In this document: positions 26,225 to 34,485 of the stretch, piece after piece
Numbering within the stretch: the first letter of the stretch is position 1
How the letters are laid out: each line of letters starts with the position of its first letter
Assembly (NCBI GenBank): GCA_041908445.1
Contig: JAYRFK010000037.1
Span: 1 to 64,000 of the forward strand
From: JAEUJM01 sp041908445
GTDB taxonomy: Bacteria > Actinomycetota > Acidimicrobiia > Acidimicrobiales > DATDAH01
Reading direction: 5' to 3'
Length of the DNA stretch: 64,000 nucleotides
Program-made: the position numbers and the translations under genes
Notes under the pieces: generated by a model
What the model was told of the DNA's origin: nothing
What the model saw: only the letters and a program-made list of their open reading frames with translations
Databases searched by the model: none

Positions 26225-28069
26225 CTAGAAGTTCGACACCACAGCGGCGAAGACCTTGTCGATCGAGGTCGGGTCGCTGGCGTCGTAGGACGCGGCGGTC
26301 GACGCCTCGGCGATCCGCCGCAGGGTGGCCTGGTCGGCGTCGGCGCCGTAGGCGATGGGGAACACCCGCACGGGTTGGGTGAGCTGGCCCTCGCTGTCGG
26401 ACTGCAATGCCGTCAACAGGTCGTCGAGCTGCTGGTCGTCGTCGCTGTCGTCGCCGTCGTCGTTGACGCCGTCGCTCAGGAGCACCACCGCGTTGATGCG
26501 GTCCGCGTCGAACGCCTCCACCGCGTCCTCGTAGGTGGCCTGGGTGGCGCTGTACAGCGGCGTGCCGTTGGTGGGCTGCAGGCCCCGGATGGCGCTGGCC
26601 AGCGCCTCCCGGTTGTCGGTCATCCGGCGGTTGACGGGCACCACGTCGACGAACTCGGCGGTGCCGCTCGGGCCGAGGTCGGTCGAGAAGGCGCGCAGGC
26701 CGACGATGTCCTGGGGTGCGAAGTCGTCGAGGGCGTCGATGACCGCCCGCTTGGCCAGGTCGAGCTTGGTCTCACCCGTCTCCGGGTCGCCGATGTCGCC
26801 CATCGAGCCGGAGATGTCCATGAGGAGCATCACGCGGGCGCCCTTGCGCTGCTCGTCCCACTTGTCGAGCAGGGCGACCATGACCTCGGGCTCGGGCACC
26901 TCGAGGAGGGTCTGCGGCTGGTCGGGGTCCACCCCGTTCTCGGCCACGATCGGCGCCCCCAGGGCCACGTCGGGGTTGCCGGGGCGGAAGCCGAACTCCA
27001 GCACCCGCTCCTGATTCTCGGGCTGCTGCACGAAGTCGATGAACGTGGCGGCGGCGTCGGCCTCGTCCTGGCTCACCCACTCGGCGTCGAGGGTGATGAG
27101 CGGATTGTCGGAGAAGAGGGTGCCCTCCTCCGGGTAGATGGCGACGAGCGGCACCCGGGGCGGCCGGGGCTCCTCACCGGGGTCGAGCACACCGTCGGGG
27201 TTGCCGGAGTTGTAGTCGATGACCGACTTCTCCTCGACGGCGACCGCGGAGGCGTAGGTCAGCGAGTTCCCCCGCTGGTCGGCCCGGTACATGTTGTTGA
27301 GGAAGGTCAGGGTGGTGTCGCCGTAGTGCACGACGGACGACTCGATGTCGCGGGCGGCCTGCGCCACCTCGGGCCGGTCCAGGTCCTCCACGGTCAGGTC
27401 CTCGGTCTTGCCGGTGTTGGCGTAGGCCTGGGCGATGAGCGCGCTCAGGCCGCTGGTGGAGAAGTTCGGGTTGGTCTTGCCCAGCAGGAACGGGCCCCAT
27501 TCGGGGTGGCCGAAGGCGGCCCAGCCCTCCGGGTCGCGGGACAGGCGCAGGATGTCGGACCAGCCGACGGGCTCGTCGGGGTAACCGAGGGCCTCGGCCA
27601 TCGGCTGGGGCATGGCGATGACGAGCGGCGTGAGCATGAAGGGCTCGCCCTCGGTGGCGATGGGCTCGACGCCGTTGTCGGTGCGCTGCTGGTTGAGCAC
27701 CGCACCCCAGGCGCTCGACGCCGGTGACCAGACCACCGGCAGCGGGCCCTCGGCCGCCTCGTCCCAGCCGTCGCGCAGGAGCTGCTCGCTGGCGCCCGAG
27801 GACTTGCGCTGGGGCCGTACGAAGATGCACTCGTCGCCGAGGGTGGCGTCCTCCGAGTCGTTGAACGTCCGGGCCAGGTCGGTCATCAGGTCGATCTTCT
27901 CGGGGGAGACGGCCATGTCGACGACGATGCAGTCGCCCGGGTCCTCGCCGAGCAGGCCGTCCTCGGCGACGGTGTCGGAGGTGGCGCCGTCCTCGGTGCT
28001 CGAGCACGCCACCGCGCCGGCGGCGAGCAGGAGGCAGAGGGCGGCGGCGCCCAGTCGGCGGGTGGTCAT
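26225..28069 (-). CDS. Lipoprotein: substrate-binding domain fused to VWA domain
   Basis: 614 aa. A lipoprotein signal (LLLAAGAVACSS, lipobox Cys about residue 22) puts it on the outer face of the membrane. Residues about 45-390 resemble a periplasmic solute-binding protein of the SBP_bac_11 kind; residues about 410-610 are a von Willebrand A domain with an intact MIDAS, D418-x-S420-x-S422 (LLMDISGSMG). A very acidic loop (DGVNDDGDDSDDDQQ) sits in the VWA part. Such SBP-VWA fusions are known in actinobacteria, but their role is not. Start ATG overlaps the upstream stop (ATGA). Confidence 0.85.
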   Translation of the reverse strand: MTTRRLGAAALCLLLAAGAVACSSTEDGATSDTVAEDGLLGEDPGDCIVVDMAVSPEKIDLMTDLARTFNDSEDATLGDECIFVRPQRKSSGASEQLLRDGWDEAAEGPLPVVWSPASSAWGAVLNQQRTDNGVEPIATEGEPFMLTPLVIAMPQPMAEALGYPDEPVGWSDILRLSRDPEGWAAFGHPEWGPFLLGKTNPNFSTSGLSALIAQAYANTGKTEDLTVEDLDRPEVAQAARDIESSVVHYGDTTLTFLNNMYRADQRGNSLTYASAVAVEEKSVIDYNSGNPDGVLDPGEEPRPPRVPLVAIYPEEGTLFSDNPLITLDAEWVSQDEADAAATFIDFVQQPENQERVLEFGFRPGNPDVALGAPIVAENGVDPDQPQTLLEVPEPEVMVALLDKWDEQRKGARVMLLMDISGSMGDIGDPETGETKLDLAKRAVIDALDDFAPQDIVGLRAFSTDLGPSGTAEFVDVVPVNRRMTDNREALASAIRGLQPTNGTPLYSATQATYEDAVEAFDADRINAVVLLSDGVNDDGDDSDDDQQLDDLLTALQSDSEGQLTQPVRVFPIAYGADADQATLRRIAEASTAASYDASDPTSIDKVFAAVVSNF

Positions 28070-29115
28070 GTGGCGAGACCCCACTCTTCGAGGAGGGCCT
28101 GGTAGAGGCCCGGGCTGATGGGTGACACCGCGAGCTCGGGGTCGGTGTCGTAGGTCGGGTTCGTGAAGCCGGCGTCGACCAGTGCGTTGCGGGCGCCGTC
28201 GTCGGTGAGGTCGGGGAGCTCGTGGCCCCGCACCGGCACCGCGACCGCCTCGGCCAGCATGAACGAAGAGTAGGTGACGGTCAGGAGCTCCTCGTCGCGG
28301 GAGCCGGTGACCTCGGCGTCGGCGGTCCAGTCGAGGTCGCCGACGGCATCCCACGACGCCTCGCCGTACTGGAGGAGCTGGTCGAGGGGCGTGCCCGCCG
28401 TCGACGGCAGGTTGGGGCTGGAGTCGGCGATGCCGCCGAGCCAGCCCGAGAACCCGGCGTCGAAGTCGTTGCGGGCGAAGGTCGTGCCGCCGAGGGCGCC
28501 GAAGTACTCGGCGGACGCCTGGCCCAGCACCAGGAGCCCGGTGGCGCTCCGGTCGGGGTCCGGGAAGCCCACGTTCACCGTGCCCCAGCCCGGGTCCCCG
28601 CCGGGGAGGCCGCCCCAGGCGCGGCCGGCGTTCTCGCCGAAGCACCGCCAGACCGGTGTGTCGGCCGCGGCGTCGCACACCTCGCCGACGAGCGCGTCCA
28701 GGCGTTCGGTCGGCCCGACGACGTCGAGCGGGGTCGTGGCGAGCACCTCGCTCGCCTCGCCGAGGACGACGGCGTCCTGGTTGATCTCCCGGCGCAGGTC
28801 GACGAGGCCGGGCCAGGGGTTCAGCGTCACCCAGCCGTCGACGCCGCTCTCTGTGGGCTGGAAGTCGGGGGCGGTGAGGCGGGCGGCGGTGACGCCGGCG
28901 TCCTCGACCTCGAAGGTGATCGAGTCGTCCTCCTCGGCCAGCGCCGCGCAGGCGGCCTCGAGCTCGGGCACGCAGACGAGGTGGGTGTCCCCGTCGCCCC
29001 CGCCCCAACCGGAGCTGCCACCGCCGCCCCCGTCGTCACCGGTGATGATCCCGCGGACGAGCACGGCGCCACCGATCATGGCCAGAGCGCCGAGCACGGC
29101 GAGCAGGCGCTTCAC
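28066..29115 (-). CDS. Membrane-anchored substrate-binding-like protein
   Basis: 349 aa. An N-terminal TM or signal anchor (LLAVLGALAMIGGAVLVRGI) is followed by a Gly-rich linker and a domain that reads like a truncated or diverged version of the SBP part of the next gene (CVPELEAACAALAEEDDSITFEVEDAGVTAARL). There is no VWA domain and no lipobox. It is probably a paralogous partner. GTG start in a GTGA overlap with the AAA+ gene; ATGA overlap downstream. Confidence 0.75.
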   Translation of the reverse strand: MKRLLAVLGALAMIGGAVLVRGIITGDDGGGGGSSGWGGGDGDTHLVCVPELEAACAALAEEDDSITFEVEDAGVTAARLTAPDFQPTESGVDGWVTLNPWPGLVDLRREINQDAVVLGEASEVLATTPLDVVGPTERLDALVGEVCDAAADTPVWRCFGENAGRAWGGLPGGDPGWGTVNVGFPDPDRSATGLLVLGQASAEYFGALGGTTFARNDFDAGFSGWLGGIADSSPNLPSTAGTPLDQLLQYGEASWDAVGDLDWTADAEVTGSRDEELLTVTYSSFMLAEAVAVPVRGHELPDLTDDGARNALVDAGFTNPTYDTDPELAVSPISPGLYQALLEEWGLAT

Positions 29116-30611
29116 GACGGGGCGCCCGGGTCGGCGGGCGGAGCGACCGGCACCGGCGCAGGGTCGGGGACGTCCTCGGGCAGCAGGGCGGCCAACTGCT
29201 CGTCGCTGGGGCTGGCCCCGGCCACGATGCGGCTGGCCTGGCGGCCGACCGACTCCTCGAAGAGGTTGCGGGCCAGGCGCCCGTTGCCGAAGCCCTTCAC
29301 CCGCGGCTGCGCCCGGAACCAGAAGGTGACCTTGGTCAGCGTCTCGGGCGGGCAGGTGTAGCCGGCCTCGTCGGCCTGGAAGCGGAAGATGGCCAGCAGC
29401 TCGTCGTCGCTGTAGTCGGGGAAGTGGATCGTGCGGGGGAAGCGGGACGTCAGGCCCGGGTTGGCGCCGATGAAGGCCTGCATCTCGTCGGGGTAGCCGG
29501 CGGCGATGACCACGACCGAGTCGCGGCGGTCCTCGACCAGCTTCACGATGGTGTCGATGGCCTCGATGCCGAAGTCCCGCTCGCCGCCGCGGGCGAGCGC
29601 GTAGGCCTCGTCGATGAGCAGCACGCCGCCGTCGGCCCGGTCGAACACCTCGCGGACCTTGGTGGCGGTCTGGCCGATGTAGCCCACCACGAGCTGGGAG
29701 CGGTCGGTCTCGACGAGCTGGCCGCGCTCGACCACGCCGAGGGTGCGGAAGATCTGGGCCACGAGCCGGGCCACCGTGGTCTTGCCGGTGCCGGGGTTGC
29801 CGGTGAACACCAGGTGGCGGCTGGTCTCGAGCACCGGCAGGCCTCGCTCGCGCCGGAGGTTCTGCACGGAGATGAGGTCGGTCACGAGCTTGACCTCGGC
29901 CTTCACCGCGGCGAGGCCGACGAGGCCGTCCATCTCGGCCAGGAGCTCGTCCAGGGGCCGGGGCGGGCCCACGGGCTCGTCGGGGCCCTCCGGGGTGGCC
30001 GCAGCCGGGGCGCTGGCGGCGGGGGCCGGCTCGCCGTCGCCCGGGGCGCCGTCGCCGGGCTTGGGGATCGGGGTGTCGCCCCCGGCGGGGCGGCGCTCGG
30101 GCGCCTTGGCCCGGATGCCGTCCAGCTCGCGCAGCAGGAGCCCCCGGAACTCGTCGATGGCCCGCAGCTCGGCGTCCGAGGGGCGGGCGTCGAGCGAGGC
30201 GACCGTGTAGGCGACCTTCAGGGACAGGTCGTAGTAGCGCCGGGCGTGCTGCGTGCCGTGGCGCTCGTCGGACTTCCGCAGGATGTCGAACAGGATCGAC
30301 GGCTCATCGAGGAAGGCCTTCTTGCCGGTCACGAGGCCGGCGTCGCGGATCACCTCGGGGGTGGCGTGGTCGAGCGGGGTGTCGATCTCGGGGCCGAAGG
30401 CGACGATCAGGGCGAGCAGCTCGTCGTCGGACTGGCGGTCGTCGCAGTCCACGAAGGCGAGGCTCAGGTTGTACGCCTCGAGCAGCACGTCACGGCGCAG
30501 GTCGTCCTCGTCCACCCCCTCGAGGTCGGCGGCGATCTCGGCCATCACGGGGCCGAGCTCGTCCACGAACTCGCGCACGGCGTCGGCGAGGGCGCGATCG
30601 GCCCGGCTCAC
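29112..30611 (-). CDS. AAA+ ATPase (CbbX/SpoVK type) with N-terminal TerB-like region
   Basis: 499 aa, cytosolic. The N-terminal 150 residues are helical and acidic and look like a TerB-type domain (inference). A Pro/Ala linker (about 155-215) leads to a CbbX/SpoVK-type AAA+ domain with MDGLVGLAAVKAEVKLVTDLI, Walker A GNPGTGK at 271-277, Walker B GGVLLIDEAYALA, and sensor/arginine-finger region LTSRFPRTIHFPDYSDDEL. CbbX-like ATPases remodel protein complexes. It is the first gene of the unit that ends with pspA and diverges from proA with a 66-bp gap. Start is ATG. Confidence 0.85.
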   Translation of the reverse strand: MSRADRALADAVREFVDELGPVMAEIAADLEGVDEDDLRRDVLLEAYNLSLAFVDCDDRQSDDELLALIVAFGPEIDTPLDHATPEVIRDAGLVTGKKAFLDEPSILFDILRKSDERHGTQHARRYYDLSLKVAYTVASLDARPSDAELRAIDEFRGLLLRELDGIRAKAPERRPAGGDTPIPKPGDGAPGDGEPAPAASAPAAATPEGPDEPVGPPRPLDELLAEMDGLVGLAAVKAEVKLVTDLISVQNLRRERGLPVLETSRHLVFTGNPGTGKTTVARLVAQIFRTLGVVERGQLVETDRSQLVVGYIGQTATKVREVFDRADGGVLLIDEAYALARGGERDFGIEAIDTIVKLVEDRRDSVVVIAAGYPDEMQAFIGANPGLTSRFPRTIHFPDYSDDELLAIFRFQADEAGYTCPPETLTKVTFWFRAQPRVKGFGNGRLARNLFEESVGRQASRIVAGASPSDEQLAALLPEDVPDPAPVPVAPPADPGAPS

Positions 30612-30664
30612 GCCTCCCGCTCCTGGCCGTGTCGCACGCAGGCGATGGTAACGAACCCCACCGG

Positions 30665-30670
30665 TAACCT
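30665..30670 (+). promoter_or_regulatory. -10 element of proA
   Basis: TAACCT, 7 nt before the proA ATG, in the divergent gap with the AAA+ gene. Confidence 0.4.
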
Positions 30671-30677
30671 TCGGGGC

Positions 30678-31916
30678 ATGTCCATCGCCGATCTGGGCCT
30701 CCGGGCCAAGGCCGCCTCCCGAGCGCTCGCCACCGCCTCCACCCGGGAGAAGGACGCCGGGCTGCTCCTCGCCGCTGACGGCCTGCTCGAGTGCGCCGAC
30801 GACGTGCTCGCCGCCAACGCCCGCGACGTCGAGCGGGCCGAGGCCGCCGGCGCCGGCCCGACGGTCGTCGACCGGCTCCGCCTCACCACCGCGAAGATCG
30901 AGGGCATGGCCGGCGGTCTCCGCCAGGTGGCCTCGCTGCCCGACCCCGTGGGCGAGGTGCTCGACGGGTGGACCCGCCCGAACGGCCTCCGCATCCGGCG
31001 GGTGCGCGTGCCCCTCGGTGTCGTGGCCATCATCTACGAGAACCGCCCCAACGTGACGAGCGACGCCGCCGCCCTATGCGTGAAGGCCGGCAACGCCGCG
31101 TTCCTGCGGGGCTCGTCGGGGGCCATCGACTCCAACATCGCCATCGCCGGGGTGCTCCGCGACGCCTTCGCCGCCGCCGGCCTGCCCGAGGACTCGGTCG
31201 TGCTCGTCGAGGACACCAGCCGGGAGGGCGCCGTCGAGTTCATGCAGCAGCGGGGGGCCATCGACTGCCTCATCCCGCGGGGCGGCCCGTCGCTCATCGC
31301 CTCGATCCTCGAGAACGCCACCGTCCCCTACGTCATCGACGGCGACGGCAACTGCCACGTGTACGTCGACGAGTCGGCCGACCTGGCCATGGCCGAGGCC
31401 ATCGTCGTCAACGCCAAGACCCAGCGCCCGTCGGTGTGCAACGCCGCCGAGTCGCTGGTGGTGCACCAGAAGGTGGCCGAGCCCTTCCTCAGCCGCCTGG
31501 CGCCCGCTCTCGACGGGGTCGAGCTCGTCGGCGACGAGCACACCCGGTCCATCCTGCCCGCCGTCGGCGCCGCCACCGAGGCCGACTGGGGCTCGGAGTT
31601 CCTCGACCTGAAGCTGTCGGTCCGGGTGGTGGACTCGCTCGACGAGGCCATCGCCCACGTGAACCGCTACGGCTCGGGCCACAGCGAGGCCATCGTCACC
31701 CGCGACCTCGAGGCCGCCGACCGCTTCACCAACGAGGTCGACGCCGCCGCGGTGCTGGTGAACGCCTCGACCCGATTCGTGGACGGCGAGGAGTTCGGCT
31801 TCGGCGCCGAGATCGGCATCTCCACCCAGAAGCTCCACGCCCGCGGCCCCATGGGCCTGCACGAGCTCACCACCGCCAAGTACGTCGTCCACGGCGAGGG
31901 CCAGATCCGCGGCTGA
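30678..31916 (+). CDS. proA: Gamma-glutamyl phosphate reductase
   Basis: 412 aa; NADPH-dependent second step of proline synthesis. Catalytic Cys254 is in QRPSVCNAAE. Family motifs GVVAIIYENRPNVTSDAAALCVKAGNAAFLRGSSGA, DCLIPRGGPSLI and the C-terminal FGFGAEIGISTQKLHARGPMGL are present. Complete and of normal length. Not adjacent to proB in this genome. Confidence 0.97.
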   Translation: MSIADLGLRAKAASRALATASTREKDAGLLLAADGLLECADDVLAANARDVERAEAAGAGPTVVDRLRLTTAKIEGMAGGLRQVASLPDPVGEVLDGWTRPNGLRIRRVRVPLGVVAIIYENRPNVTSDAAALCVKAGNAAFLRGSSGAIDSNIAIAGVLRDAFAAAGLPEDSVVLVEDTSREGAVEFMQQRGAIDCLIPRGGPSLIASILENATVPYVIDGDGNCHVYVDESADLAMAEAIVVNAKTQRPSVCNAAESLVVHQKVAEPFLSRLAPALDGVELVGDEHTRSILPAVGAATEADWGSEFLDLKLSVRVVDSLDEAIAHVNRYGSGHSEAIVTRDLEAADRFTNEVDAAAVLVNASTRFVDGEEFGFGAEIGISTQKLHARGPMGLHELTTAKYVVHGEGQIRG

Positions 31917-31955
31917 GGCCGCCCGGCACCCGCGCCGGGCCATCCCGGCGGAATC

Positions 31956-31971
31956 TTGACCGTGCGGTCAA
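31956..31971 (+). promoter_or_regulatory. Palindromic operator-like site before the moxR gene
   Basis: TTGACCG-TG-CGGTCAA is a perfect 7-bp inverted repeat. It ends 10 nt before the -10 hexamer, so a bound protein would cover the -35 region. Even spacing and length suit a TetR-type dimer. The regulator is not encoded next to it. Confidence 0.55.
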
Positions 31972-31981
31972 GGCCGCTGGG

Positions 31982-31987
31982 TACGAT
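31982..31987 (+). promoter_or_regulatory. -10 element of the moxR-coxE unit
   Basis: TACGAT, 6 nt before the ATG at 31994; predicted leaderless. TTGACC at 31956 is 20 nt away, too far for a standard -35. Confidence 0.45.
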
Positions 31988-31993
31988 CACCGC

Positions 31994-32908
31994 ATGGAAC
32001 CCCGATTCGAGTCGGTCGCGGGAGTGCGTGAGAGCCTCGCCGACGTCAACTACCTGGCCGACGAGGGCATCGCCGGCGTCGTCTACCTCGCCGACCGGCT
32101 CGGCAAGCCCATCCTCGTGGAGGGCCCGGCGGGCACGGGCAAGACCCAGCTCGCCAAGTCGGTGGCCGAGATCACCGGCGCCCGCCTGATCCGCCTCCAG
32201 TGCTACGAGGGCCTCGACGAGTCCAAGGCGCTCTACGAGTGGAACTACAAGAAGCAGCTCCTGCGCATCCAGGCCGAGCGCAACACCGACGGCACGTGGA
32301 GCGACATCGAGGAGGACATCTTCTCGGACGACTTCCTCCTCACCCGGCCCCTCCTCGAGGCCATCCGCGCCGAGGACCCGGTCGTGCTGCTGATCGACGA
32401 GGTCGACCGCGTCGAGGTCGAGACCGAGGCCCTGCTCCTCGAGATCCTCTCCGACTACCAGGTGTCGATCCCCGAGCTGGGCACGGTGCAGGCCCGCCAG
32501 ATCCCGCTGGTGTTCCTCACCTCCAACAACACCCGGGAGCTCTCCGAGGCCCTCAAGCGCCGCTGCCTGTTCCTGCACATCGACTACCCCGACCTCGAGC
32601 GCGAGAAGGAGATCGTCCTGGCCAAGGTGCCGGACATCACCGAGTCGCTGGCCGACCAGGTCGCCCGCATCGTGCGCTCGATCCGCCAGCTCGAGCTGAA
32701 GAAGTCGCCGTCGGTGTCGGAGACCCTCGACTGGGCCCGCACCCTCGTGCTGCTCGGGATCGAGCAGGTCGACGAGGCCCAGGCCACCGAGACCATCAAC
32801 ATCCTGCTCAAGTACCAGACCGACATCGCCAAGGCCATCAAGGAGTTCGGCGGCGACGGCCAGGCCTGGACGAAGGGCGGGCCCACCCCGTCGTCCCAGA
32901 AGCGGTAG
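31994..32908 (+). CDS. MoxR-family AAA+ ATPase (CoxD-like)
   Basis: 304 aa. Walker A GPAGTGKT at 44-51, Walker B VVLLIDEVDRVEVE, sensor LTSNNTRELSEALKRRC. It keeps to the CoxD/APE2220 branch, with RLIRLQCYEGLDESKALYEWNY. MoxR ATPases act as chaperones for metal-enzyme maturation, always with a VWA partner, and the partner follows here 15 nt downstream. No CO dehydrogenase or molybdo-enzyme genes are near, so the client is unknown. Confidence 0.92.
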   Translation: MEPRFESVAGVRESLADVNYLADEGIAGVVYLADRLGKPILVEGPAGTGKTQLAKSVAEITGARLIRLQCYEGLDESKALYEWNYKKQLLRIQAERNTDGTWSDIEEDIFSDDFLLTRPLLEAIRAEDPVVLLIDEVDRVEVETEALLLEILSDYQVSIPELGTVQARQIPLVFLTSNNTRELSEALKRRCLFLHIDYPDLEREKEIVLAKVPDITESLADQVARIVRSIRQLELKKSPSVSETLDWARTLVLLGIEQVDEAQATETINILLKYQTDIAKAIKEFGGDGQAWTKGGPTPSSQKR

Positions 32909-32923
32909 GGGAGCGCCCCGGCC

Positions 32924-34399
32924 GTGACCGCCCCCACCGCGCCCGCCCCGCGGGCGCCGTCGCCGCTGCTCGAGCTGCTCGCCGGCTTCATCCAGGAGCT
33001 GCGTGAGGCGGGCCTGCCCGTCAGCCTCACCGAGAACCTCGACGCCATGGAGGCGGTCAAACACATCCCCCTCGAGGACCGCGAGGCGTTCAAGTACGCC
33101 CTCGCCGCCACCCTCGTGAAGAACAACGCCCACTGGCGCTCGTTCGAGACCGTCTTCGAGGTGTACTTCTCGCTGCGCGGCAAGGAGTACCTGATCGAGT
33201 CGGACGAGGAGGGCGACGAGTCCTCCGACGCCGCCGGGGACGCCGACGCCGGCGACCAGCCGATGCAGGGCCAGGGCGGCGCCGGCGGGCGCATGACCAA
33301 CGACGAGCTCGCCGAGATGCTCTACCGGGCCCTCATGCGCGGCGACGAGGCCATGATGCGCGCCATCGCCCGCCAGGCGGTCGAGCGCTTCGCGGGCATG
33401 GAGCCGGGCCGGCCGGTCGGCGGCACGTACTACCTGTACCGCACGCTGCGGAACCTCGACCTCGACAACCTGTTCGAGCGCTTGATGGACCAGGCGCGCG
33501 AGGAGGCCCCCGAGCCGCTCAGCCCGCTGGAGGAGCGACTCGAGGCCGACGAGTACCAGCACCGTCTGGAGAAGCTGAAGCAGGAGGTCGAGGCGGAGAT
33601 CCGCCGGCGCCTCGTGGCCGATCGGGGCGTCGAGGCGATGGCCAAGACGCTGCGCAAGCCGCTGCCCGAAGACGTCGACTTCATGCACGCCAGCCGGGAG
33701 GAGATGGCCAACCTGCGCAAGGCCATCTACCCGCTGACCCGCCGCCTGGCCGTGCGCCTGGCCCGCAAGCGCCGCCACGGCCGCAAGGGCCCGCTCGACT
33801 TCCGCAACACCGTGCGGCACTCGCTCAGCTACGGCGGCGTGCCCGCCGAGCCCAAGTTCCGGTTCCCTCGCCCGGCCAAGCCCGAGATCATGGTCATCGC
33901 CGACATCTCGGGCTCGGTGGCGGCGTTCGCCCGCTTCACGTTGCACCTCGTCTACGCCATCAGCAGCCAGTTCTCGAAGGTGCGGGCGTTCGTGTTCATC
34001 GACGGCCTCGACGAGGTCACCCGCTTCTTCGAGGGCGTGGAGGACATCACCGAGGCGGTCCACCGGGTCAACACCGAGGCCGACGTGGTCTGGGTGGACG
34101 GCCACTCCGACTACGGGCACGCCTTCGAGGTGTTCTGGAAGGAGTACGGCAAGGACGTCGGGCCCAAGACGTCGGTGATGATCCTGGGCGACGCCCGGAA
34201 CAACTACCACTCGTCGCAGTCGTGGGTGATCAAGGAGATCCGCCACAAGGCCCGCCACGTCTACTGGCTGAACCCCGAGCCCCGGTCCTACTGGGACACC
34301 GGCGACTCGATCGTGGGGGAGTACGGCATCCACTGCGACGGCGTCTACGAGTGCCGCAACCTCCGCCAGCTCGAGGCCTTCGTCGAGAAGCTCGCCTGA
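32924..34399 (+). CDS. VWA domain protein (CoxE-like)
   Basis: 491 aa, cytosolic; GTG start with GGGGAGC upstream. The N-terminal helical part (LLAGFIQELREAGLPVSLTENLDAM) is the CoxE family hallmark. An acidic/Gly-rich linker (about 88-125) and a coiled-coil region follow. The VWA domain has MIDAS D327-x-S329-x-S331 (VIADISGSV). Pairs with the MoxR ATPase, presumably to load it onto a client. The unit ends at a long perfect hairpin. Confidence 0.9.
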   Translation: MTAPTAPAPRAPSPLLELLAGFIQELREAGLPVSLTENLDAMEAVKHIPLEDREAFKYALAATLVKNNAHWRSFETVFEVYFSLRGKEYLIESDEEGDESSDAAGDADAGDQPMQGQGGAGGRMTNDELAEMLYRALMRGDEAMMRAIARQAVERFAGMEPGRPVGGTYYLYRTLRNLDLDNLFERLMDQAREEAPEPLSPLEERLEADEYQHRLEKLKQEVEAEIRRRLVADRGVEAMAKTLRKPLPEDVDFMHASREEMANLRKAIYPLTRRLAVRLARKRRHGRKGPLDFRNTVRHSLSYGGVPAEPKFRFPRPAKPEIMVIADISGSVAAFARFTLHLVYAISSQFSKVRAFVFIDGLDEVTRFFEGVEDITEAVHRVNTEADVVWVDGHSDYGHAFEVFWKEYGKDVGPKTSVMILGDARNNYHSSQSWVIKEIRHKARHVYWLNPEPRSYWDTGDSIVGEYGIHCDGVYECRNLRQLEAFVEKLA

Positions 34400-34409
34400 C
34401 GACGCCGAA

Positions 34410-34453
34410 CTGGCTCCCGATTTCGGTGCCAGGGCACCGAAATCGGGAGCCAG
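34410..34453. terminator. Perfect 20-bp hairpin between convergent genes
   Basis: Arms 34410-34429 and 34434-34453 are exact complements with a CAGG loop. The stem holds an A/T patch (GATTTCG) unusual here. It sits between two convergent genes and probably ends both, but length and perfection also suit a small palindromic repeat element. Confidence 0.7.
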
Positions 34454-34485
34454 AAGCAGTCGGCCGGGTGGGGCAGGGGCGTCGG

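Noticed and set aside
29424..30677. Long upstream extension of the proA frame
   Set aside because: Antisense to the AAA+ gene; ATG 30678 gives the family N-terminus and has a -10-like hexamer 7 nt upstream.
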